27,013 nucleotides of DNA from Hypsibius dujardini (Eukaryota; Tardigrada; Eutardigrada; Parachela; Hypsibiidae): positions 1-27,013 of the forward strand of contig LRSR01013106.1 of the NCBI GenBank assembly GCA_001579985.1, written 5' to 3'. The number at the start of each line of letters is the position of its first letter. Position 1 is the first letter of the stretch. Under the pieces are notes generated by a model. That model saw only the letters and a program-made list of their open reading frames with translations, had not been told where the DNA came from and did not search any database. This document shows, one piece after another, positions 20,279-27,013 of this stretch. Both the position numbers and the translations under genes were made by a program.

Positions 20279-20745
20279 CTATGGATTTCCACTCTCATCC
20301 ACACCAGTGATGAGGCATTCCATAATTTTGGCATTGAGTTCTTGAAAGGCGTCCCCTAGGATGGGCTCGTCCAGCGAAAGGTACGGCGTACCCTCGCTCT
20401 TTTCGCACAAGACCACATCTAAAGTCTTCCATGCTTGAGCAAATGTCGGCCGTGCAGACGGATCCAAATGTTAGCAGGTCTTCATTAAGTCGAACCTTAA
20501 TCAGACGAACAAAAAATGGTTGGAATGAAACTACAGCGAATGGATCCAAACTTGAATCTCACATGCTGGAGCATGTTCCGGGCTGTCCATCTGGTGGCCT
20601 TCCATTAACCATTCCGCAACATTTGAGCTGAAAACTTCACAACGTCACTGGTTGCGAACGGTGACTGACCCAGGCTGAAAATCTCCGACAATAGAATGCC
20701 GAAGGACCAGACGTCTGATTTTGTGTAGCTAGGCGGCCGGAGGCC
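20279..20745 (-). pseudogene. Second tyrosine-kinase relic, C-lobe fragment
   Basis: The minus strand encodes LRPPSYTKSDVWSFGILLSE and IFSLGQSPFATSDVVKFSA (alpha-F/G region). It is frameshifted into LMEGHQMDSPEHAP, then LMKTC followed by TAA (Trp expected), then HLDPSARPTFAQAWKTLDVV (alpha-H/I), and ends about 45 residues later at TAG 20279. Parallel pieces in the + strand relic (EIYNMGNAPF...VVKLSANGF; EGNQMGRLAHTP) show that the two are paralogues. The N-lobe and catalytic loop are not found upstream, so this is 5'-truncated as well as broken. A short intron (GTTTGG...GATTAAG) within it is possible. Confidence 0.75.
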
Positions 20746-21373
20746 GCCGCTACATTTGCAGGAGGCATTATATTGATGTCACACGACGTCGCAAGGCACT
20801 CCATCTGCCCTCGGGAGTTTTATTGCCTTTATGCCTCTTTTATGTGTTGTTTGTCCGGCAAATCGTTAACTTAGCTTGTGTTTTCTCTTTCACATGACAT
20901 TGTTTTTTACCGGGTGCAGGTTTTTTTTATCTAAGTTGTCGAATAATCCCACCTCACCGGGAAACAAAAACATCGGAAACTAAACATGCCAACCGACAGT
21001 TAATTTAATTCTCTAAAAATACGCTCAACAGCATTTTTCAATTCATTAATGAATGACGTGATCATACACGAAACCCCAAGATGACACGAATCCGGTCGGA
21101 ATTAAGGAAAAAACGCTCAAAATGTTCGAGTGACAACCGCCCCAACAGGCTGCTGTCGAAATTGAATCGGTGCTGACTTAACTGATGAAATTGTTTCACG
21201 CAAGTTAACTAGGTGTAGAGTTGAGTCACTCGAGCGTCTGTTCAATGGATAGATGATGAGTAATTATTCTCACACGTCTAATGACGTTATATCAAATTGC
21301 TGTTACTATAGCTAACACATAACAAACCTTCATTTCCGCTCGCTTTAGCGATATTCAGCGATTAGCGACTTGA
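20746..21373. other. Intergenic, no supported feature
   Basis: A GC-rich CGGCCGGAGGCCGCCG stretch marks the edge of the kinase relic. The rest is AT-rich and has no open frame of note. Confidence 0.4.
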
Positions 21374-21790
21374 GTTTTTTGGTCAATTCAATTTGGTAAC
21401 GGCAAGGAGGACTGCGCAAACGGCTCCGACGAAGTCACTTGCGTTAACGGCGCGTCTTGTGAGTTGTTCGACGGCACGACTGGCATGTCCTGCCCCCGTC
21501 TAGTGCCCCTGCACAACCAGCAACTCATCAGCACGCGGAGACCCCGACAGACCGTCGCGAGAACGACAACGCGACGGCTTCGAACGAGTAGGTGCACAAC
21601 CGCCGTCGTCGAGCCTGATGACGAGTGTCAAGGGAACGAGTTTCAATGCATGACCGGGGAACGTTTTATTCCGCAGCGGTACCATTGTGACGGACGGCTG
21701 GACTGTGCGGATGGCAGCGATGAAGGTCAGGAGTTTTGCACAAACCATCCGAAGTATAATGGTCCTTCCCAGTCTGGGGTGATTTATTAA
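21374..21790 (+). CDS. Fragment with LDL-receptor class A modules
   Basis: The frame reads the end of one LDLa repeat (GKEDCANGSDEVTC), a Thr/Arg-rich linker (RRPRQTVARTTTRRLRTSRC) and a nearly complete second LDLa repeat, ending CTNHPKYNGPSQSGVIY and TAA. The second repeat has CQGNEFQCMTGERFIPQ and YHCDGRLDCADGSDEGQEFC; the calcium-cage acidic residues D..D....DGSDE are present. The third of the six cysteines is Phe (ERFIP for xxCIP), which would leave an unpaired Cys. The first repeat lacks its N-terminal half, and no splice acceptor is obvious before it. It may be a terminal exon of an LDLa/secreted receptor or a broken copy. No partner exons are seen within the window. Confidence 0.6.
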   Translation, partial: VFWSIQFGNGKEDCANGSDEVTCVNGASCELFDGTTGMSCPRLVPLHNQQLISTRRPRQTVARTTTRRLRTSRCTTAVVEPDDECQGNEFQCMTGERFIPQRYHCDGRLDCADGSDEGQEFCTNHPKYNGPSQSGVIY

Positions 21791-21801
21791 CGAAGTGACG
21801 T

Positions 21802-21834
21802 TTCTTTATTATTCTTTATTATTCTTTATTATTA
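21802..21834. repeat. 10-bp tandem repeat TTCTTTATTA x3
   Basis: Three near-perfect copies directly after the LDLa stop codon. Confidence 0.9.
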
Positions 21835-23329
21835 TATGGTTTATCGCAAGTAGTTAAGCTTTATTTTTATTGCGTAAATAGTCATATGTCGTTGGGACAA
21901 AAATTAACCAGTACGTGTTGTTTTTATTCGTTGTACACCAATCGCGCTGAAAATTTGTGCAAGTTTTAAATAACAATTAGAATAAGAATTTGACGATTTT
22001 GGCTAAGCTCTAGCTTGACTCACAGAAATCTTCAGGAACATATTGAAAACAGTGGAAGAACCCTTTTTCCACCACAATAAGCAACTCCATAAAATCTGTA
22101 AACTCCACAATCTTTGACGCCGTCCAATCTAAAATTCATTTTGTATTAGACTAGAGTCGACAAAACTAATCTGGGACATCAGAGAGTCGATCTATAGCCA
22201 TCTGTACGGAATCCGCCTCAGGGGTCGGAGCCACAAAGCGTGACTTGAGCACTTCGACGGCCCTAGCGTTTGAATATATTTTTAACGACACCACAAGTGA
22301 TTCTCAAATGAATTTAGACGAGATAGAAACACTGTTGGGCCATGATGTCAAACTGACAGTGAGATCAAATGCATTGCTGGGGGAGGGTTAACCGTTACGA
22401 TGGATGTATCTATGGAATGCCAAAAAAATCGTTGTTAAGATAGAGTACGCAGTCGCTGGTCTGTTCGACGACCTGTCAAACTCGATTTTGCAATTTAAAT
22501 ACCGTGGCATGTTTGTGTTTTGATGATTAAAATCCCAAGCTATCAAAAATGTCCTTCAACTCACCGTCCAAGAGTCAAGGTCTAACAAAGTCGCAATGCC
22601 TAATGACTGAAGTTAAAACAACGCGTCACAAAGAATTTCTGTCGATACTATAGCTGATTGATATCTTAATTGTCGCTGGGTTGGATACACTATGGACCCT
22701 CGGGTCAGCTGCCAGTGAGATGAGCCGCACGGGGGAGGGGGTCTATCATAGCAGACCGACAAAAATGATCTAAACAATGAACGAGAAGACGTCAGCGGTA
22801 ATAACTGTGATTTCTGTAATTTATTACAAACACTCAGAACAGTTGAGCACTGATGGTCTTATTGAGCAACGTTTCTTGATGTTACAATTTTATGGCTTCT
22901 TTCCCGACTATTCTTGATAAGAAGGAACGTTGGACTGGTGGAACACAAACGGCGTTGCTGTCACCTAGTGATGACTGTTGTCGGTGAGCCGTCCGTTACA
23001 TCAACATTTCCGCGATCTTTTTTTAATGAACTGCAAGAAATGCTGATGAGTGCAGTGAGAAGAGTACGTCGGAAAACGAGTCCAGAAGTTTGTTGGTGTA
23101 CTGCTGGCGCAGTTTCATTTTTCCGTGATTTTTCGTGGAGCCTTGACTTAGCGCTGCGGTAAAATAACATTTTAGCTGCACGTCGAGTTAACGACAAACT
23201 GCGAAAATTCACCACGTGATAGAGGAGCTATTATCCGCTAATTTTTCTTTTGCTTTTGATCAAGCTTATACTGTTATTCAGCTTTTTGTCCCACGGGGCT
23301 TTAAGTGAAATCATGATGTAAAACTATGA
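21835..23329. other. Intergenic, one unexplained open frame
   Basis: A + frame without an early ATG is open from 22170 to 22391 (73 codons; contains AFEYIFNDTTSDSQMNLDEI), with antisense also partly open. Frames at 22914-23162 (+) and 22961-23215 (-) overlap and show no domain. I looked on the minus strand for kinase-homology or cyclase exons of the receptor to the right and saw none. Confidence 0.4.
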
Positions 23330-26300
23330 TTAACGTCCATTTTTTCGAGACTTTATTGGAGGCCGTTTGCGTCTGTAACATGTAAAGGCTCTTACAGTAT
23401 ATGGATTTTTCGGCGCCCAGCGAGACAAGGACATGACAGAGGTGTACAGAAGACTGCGTCGAGACCGCCCGCGTTTTATGTCCATGTTGAACACCGTATC
23501 ATCGAGCTGCCACCAGTCGGATCCCAACAAAAATTGGTACCTAGTATATAATGCAGGTGAGGTTGTCTTTACATTTCTTACATTCGGAACCTTACCAATT
23601 TGAAAGCGATTTACAGTAGCTGAAGTTATTACGGTACCTGAAAATTCTGTGAAGGCTGCCGAGCATTCCGACCAGCGTCACCAAGACTGCTACACAGCCT
23701 CCAGCGACTTGAGCTCGAAAGGTACTGTCTGGAAATGGAAAAAATATGCTCTGAAAAGAAACATCGCACTGATTGCCTTCAAGATGGATGAGTTTCCAGT
23801 GCATAACTTACAAGAGGTGATTTTGTTATAAAAGTATATTGTTGTCTTCGCTGAGTCGGAGACTTTGCCGCTACAGTGAAAGTCCTCACATTCGAACGAT
23901 GTCACAGTGCCCATTTCTATTCGGTTGTGTGATTACGGCAGAGTGCCAAGAGAGAAGCACGAATTGAAAACCAACGATTTCAGTGTAGACAAATTTGCTA
24001 AAATCTAAGCTGAATAAATAATCTTGACGCAAAAACTTGATGTCATCAGCCAGCTAAAACATAAACCTCCCTTGCTGTTTTTGTTAGAGTGAGGTGGATT
24101 CCTTTTCCTCTTGTAATTTCTTGCATTTTGGGGACCAGTTCATTCAAGAACGTCGGGACAGTAAGGGTATTCAAAGTTGGCTTATTTGCAGCGATTATTT
24201 CGCTAATTCAAACTCGCTAATCTCCCTGGTTTTGCACGCCCTTGCAACGGTGATACGAGGGCACGCCCCCTGGCTTATTTCAGGTTGTGTCTCCTTCACT
24301 AATCTCAACTCACATGGACCACTCACAAGACAGATGCACACAATTAGCGAGCAGATAAGCGAGAAAAGCAGCTCCTTGGCTGCTTTTCTCGCTTATCTTC
24401 AAAACCAGGGAGATTAGCGAGTTTGAATTAGCGAAATAATCGCTGCAAATAAGCCAACTTTGAATACCCTCAGTGTCTTTCGTTGAATTTTCTCCACCAG
24501 CAAAACACCTATAATTGGGGTTGCCCTAGGCCCCAGACTAGAACTTTACCATACCACCTAAACACACATCAAGTGTCCCAAGGTCCCTTATACATATATT
24601 GTCAGGGAATTATAAGTACACTGAACAGAAACCATGGTTTAGAAATGTTTGTGTACCAGTAATGCGGGTACAGCGAACAGTCAGTTATTTTCGGACTTTA
24701 AATATTATTGTCTTTTATTACTAGTGCACGTCCAACCTATTCTCGAAAATTGATTACAGACCACGAACACACTACCGGAATGGCATGCAGCTCCGTCAAG
24801 TCCACACAGCGGTAGATCCGGAGGAAGGGCTACTCGCCCATGCCAAACTGGTCGCGAATGCGTTCGTATCCAGGAATAATTTTCGCCAGCCCCATTCTCA
24901 AAGCCTCTCAGGAACGCCTACAATGCGAGCCGGCTATCAAAATCATCAGACTTATGAAAAAGTCATTTTCTGTCGGTCGCGTCGTTTTGTTAACCTCTAA
25001 CAACCCATTTTCCCCGCCAAATGATCCCAGCTGAACCGCATGCAGAACAATCCCGAAACTGCCCATCTTGAATGTACCACCGACTTGCAGGTTCAGATAG
25101 GTTCGATTCCGAATCAAATCGGCCAACATTCTCCCGTTATCCCCCTCCGGAAGACTCTCTTGCCTTGCCAGAGCTTCCATCACAGCCTGTATTCCGATTT
25201 TTATCATTCGCATGTCACTAATGTAGCAGGTGGTACTGAAGGGGATTGGAATTGATGCCACTTACAATGCCACCCATTTCCGTTGCTGCATGAGTCCCGG
25301 TCATGCCAGGGATCGGCTGTTCTTGAAAAGAAGTAATGGTTGTCATGTTTTTCAGTTTGGGCATTGAGTATGTCGTGATAGACTTTTACAGAAAGTAGAA
25401 CGAGACCATTATATTATATTGATTTCAGAAACTGGCGTGGGACGGGCAGAGGTGGGATAAGAAAAGTATTGTGGATGTAGGAGACGAACGTTTCTTTAAC
25501 AACTAATGGGAACAATCAACACTATTTTCACAATAAAGATCGTGCGATCCTCAACAAAAGGTGCCAAACATGAATCAGCAAGAAAGTTGAATGATGGGCC
25601 GTGCCCGTAAAAATTAAGCGCTGTGATTGGTCCATCCGGATCTTCCAATAGGCCATGACGAGGCTGATTGGATGATCAGCGAAAAGTGCGACCGTCACAA
25701 CAGGCCAAAATTTCAAGTGGTATAAATAATGTGGTTTTCACAAAAGCCGTAATGACTCTAGATATTCATGAAGACTAATGCGCTGTGATTACGTGTGAAC
25801 CTACCAAATCTGTTGTTAGTACGGTGCTATTATACATGCTGCGGTAGATATCCGCCCACTCCTGAGAGAGGCTGCGGATGGACGGTGATCCGTACAGGGT
25901 CTCGTCCAGCAACGAAAGTAGTAGCACAGATCGGTAAGCCCGTTTGACTTTCTACAGAATGAGTAACTCTTCAGTTCAAGGTATCTTGTAGCAATCGTAT
26001 TAGCGATGCCTGCCGGTGATGCGTTACCTCGTCGTCTTTATTGTGCAATTGCCAGGTGAAGTGGCCAAACTCCGCATTGGACAGCTGACAAACAGCCAGG
26101 TAAACCTAAAAATGATTGTAGTTTAAGTTCGTCAAGAGTGGTTTTTGGAGTGAATATTACAGGATGGTGCTATGAAATTGCGCTGAGGTCCTTACAGGCC
26201 GGAATTTCAAAACCATGAGAATTTAGGAAAGAGGTTAACGAAACTTTTGCATATATACTTACGTGATCTCCGTTGGTCATGGCCATCTCGCTAGCAACCA

Positions 26301-26936
26301 TCTACATATTAAGATACGTTTTTCAGAACGGTGTCAAGAAAGATATATTCGTTAGTTTTTGGCGCAACCCCCTTTCGCCCTCGCTTGGCCCCTCCCCCCA
26401 TATGGCCCAGCTGATAATGCTCCCCTCAATAGGCCGAAGATTTCACATTCACCTACCAGAAAGTTTCGTAGTCCTGGTGGCTGTCCGAAAAATAGGAAAA
26501 CTGACATGGAAGGGAAAGATATTTCTAAACGGTTAATTACGAATTGCAATTGTGCTGTGTTGTTGGAAATTATGTAATCAGGAGTACAGGTACCTCTGCT
26601 CTTGAGGTCAAAATCCTTGAGGACTTTACGGACTGATGAATTATCGGAGAAGGGCGCAGTGGTCGCTGCAAAAGTCACACCGCAATCGAGCAATTTGGCC
26701 GTGACCTGACTGAATACGTATTGGAAGTACGTTGTAGTGGCCTGACTGTCTAGGCCAGCAAACACGGTGGTGTAATTCAGAGTGTTGAGGAGGCTGCAGA
26801 CAACAGAGCTAGCGGAGGCAAACGCTGTCGTGGAGAGAAAAGTTGGGCAGCGTTGCCGATTTCGAATCAGACGATCCGTACCTCCACTGGAACGATAGAT
26901 AACCTTATTGGGGATAAATGAGCTGATTGCAATACC
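23330..26936 (-). CDS. ANF-receptor-type membrane receptor (NPR / receptor guanylate cyclase-like), partial, 10 exons
   Basis: Exons (minus strand): 26936-26594, 26500-26457, 26301-26263, 26105-26028, 25951-25805, 25316-25266, 25186-24995, 24917-24776, 23728-23638 and 23540-23396. All junctions are GT-AG and keep one frame (1272 bp, 424 codons). They encode the ligand-binding domain: GGTDRLIRNRQRCPTFLSTT, SRVFLFFGQPPGLRNFL, MAMTNGDHVYLAV, EFGHFTWQLHNKDDE and GRMLADLIRNRTYL. The membrane-proximal PPDLPLCGLDGAAC follows, then one helix VAGGCVAVLVTLVGMLGSL. A juxtamembrane DWWQLDDTVF...SRRSLLYTSVMSLS resembles the segment before the kinase-homology domain of receptor guanylate cyclases. Earlier exons lie beyond the right edge. 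Exon 10 has a donor GTAAGA, but no further exon was recognised; read-through adds 21 mostly basic residues to TAA at 23330. Hence it is either a cyclase whose remainder is lost or missed, or an NPR-C-like receptor. The ligand is presumably a peptide. Confidence 0.85.
24158..24475. mobile_element. Foldback element with perfect 71-bp arms in receptor intron
   Basis: 24164-24234 and 24400-24470 are exact reverse complements over 71 bp, starting AGGGTATTCAAAGTTGGC. Just inside the right arm is a perfect 19-bp hairpin (24354-24372 with 24379-24397, six-base loop). The motif TTAGCGA recurs. The flanks read CAGTA and CAGTG, a possible imperfect 5-bp target duplication. It has no ORF. It lies in the 1047-bp intron 23729-24775. 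Confidence 0.85.
25626..25727 (+). promoter_or_regulatory. Possible CCAAT/TATA cluster inside receptor intron
   Basis: ATTGG at 25626, CCAAT at 25645, ATTGG at 25667 and TATAAATA at about 25720 are spaced like a polymerase II core promoter on the + strand. No + strand gene follows, so this may be chance. Confidence 0.15.
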
Positions 26937-27013
26937 CTGCACACATTTGCGTATTGTGGGGGGGGGGCGTTTAGAAGCGCCGGACTAAATTCCTTTTTGA
27001 TTGAAATGTGCCA

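Noticed and set aside
20295-20549. 84-codon minus ORF overlapping the kinase fragment
   Set aside because: A different frame of the same relic; the kinase signature DPSARPTF lies in the 20279-20467 frame.
23690-23914. 74-codon minus ORF next to the transmembrane exon
   Set aside because: Out of frame with the receptor; the phase-correct exon is 23638-23728 after TTTCCAG.
25081-25120. GGTTCGATTCC resembling a tRNA T-arm
   Set aside because: It lies in coding sequence of receptor exon 7 (antisense), with no acceptor stem, D-arm or anticodon arm around it.
25199-25261. In-frame upstream extension of receptor exon 7 (from ATG 25261)
   Set aside because: Joining exon 6 to the earlier AGs breaks the frame; the acceptor at 25189-25187 keeps phase 0 and gives a 79-bp intron like its neighbours.
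26359-26577. Overlapping + strand ORFs at the right end
   Set aside because: Pro/Lys-rich shadows opposite receptor exons and introns with matching splice sites on the minus strand.

Overview
The window is animal nuclear DNA. Genes are split by short GT-AG introns (many of 76-160 bp) with matching phases, most of the sequence is non-coding, and the introns carry foldback and inverted-repeat transposons. Natriuretic-peptide-type receptor genes at both ends, an orphan class A GPCR and a lineage-type receptor tyrosine kinase fit a small ecdysozoan genome. Tardigrade is my best guess, but it rests on general resemblance and not on a search. There is no prokaryotic operon, CRISPR array or defence locus, and I recognised no rRNA or tRNA gene.

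Layout. 1-602 (-): N-terminal exons of an ANF-receptor-domain protein that runs off the left edge; its intron holds a 142-bp MITE-like element and a polyC/polyG hairpin. 1881-2591 (+): a small secreted protein that looks like a double-psi beta-barrel (RlpA/expansin-like) domain. 3678-3861 (-): a cysteine-rich terminal exon, next to a 678-bp hAT-like non-autonomous element (3894-4571). 4.6-7.6 kb: mostly empty, with pyrimidine and CA/CAGA repeats and an inverted fragment of the next gene. 7619-10451 (+): a two-exon rhodopsin-type GPCR with two foldback elements in its 1.9-kb intron and a frame-breaking 43-bp tandem duplication exactly at the TM7 NP motif. 10.5-15.5 kb: mostly unassigned, with two weak ORFs.

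15806-19909 (+): a decayed tyrosine-kinase gene. One of its introns (phase 1 on both sides) contains a 2.9-kb transposon with 430-510-bp terminal inverted repeats, 73-bp subterminal repeats and a KDZ-type transposase C-terminal fragment. 20279-20745 (-): a paralogous, also broken kinase C-lobe, tail-to-tail with the first. 21374-21790 (+): a fragment with LDL-receptor class A modules.

23330-26936 (-): ten exons, in perfect phase, of a second ANF-receptor-type protein (ligand-binding domain, transmembrane helix, juxtamembrane segment). No kinase-homology or cyclase exon is found downstream. If the last donor is not used, the protein ends in a 70-residue basic tail, like the NPR-C clearance receptor and unlike a receptor guanylate cyclase.

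The genes do not form a pathway. The common theme is membrane receptors (two peptide-receptor-like genes, one GPCR, two kinase relics, LDLa modules) whose introns have been colonised by DNA transposons. The most notable items are the KDZ element with unusual ends, the possible cyclase-less receptor, and the GPCR microduplication.
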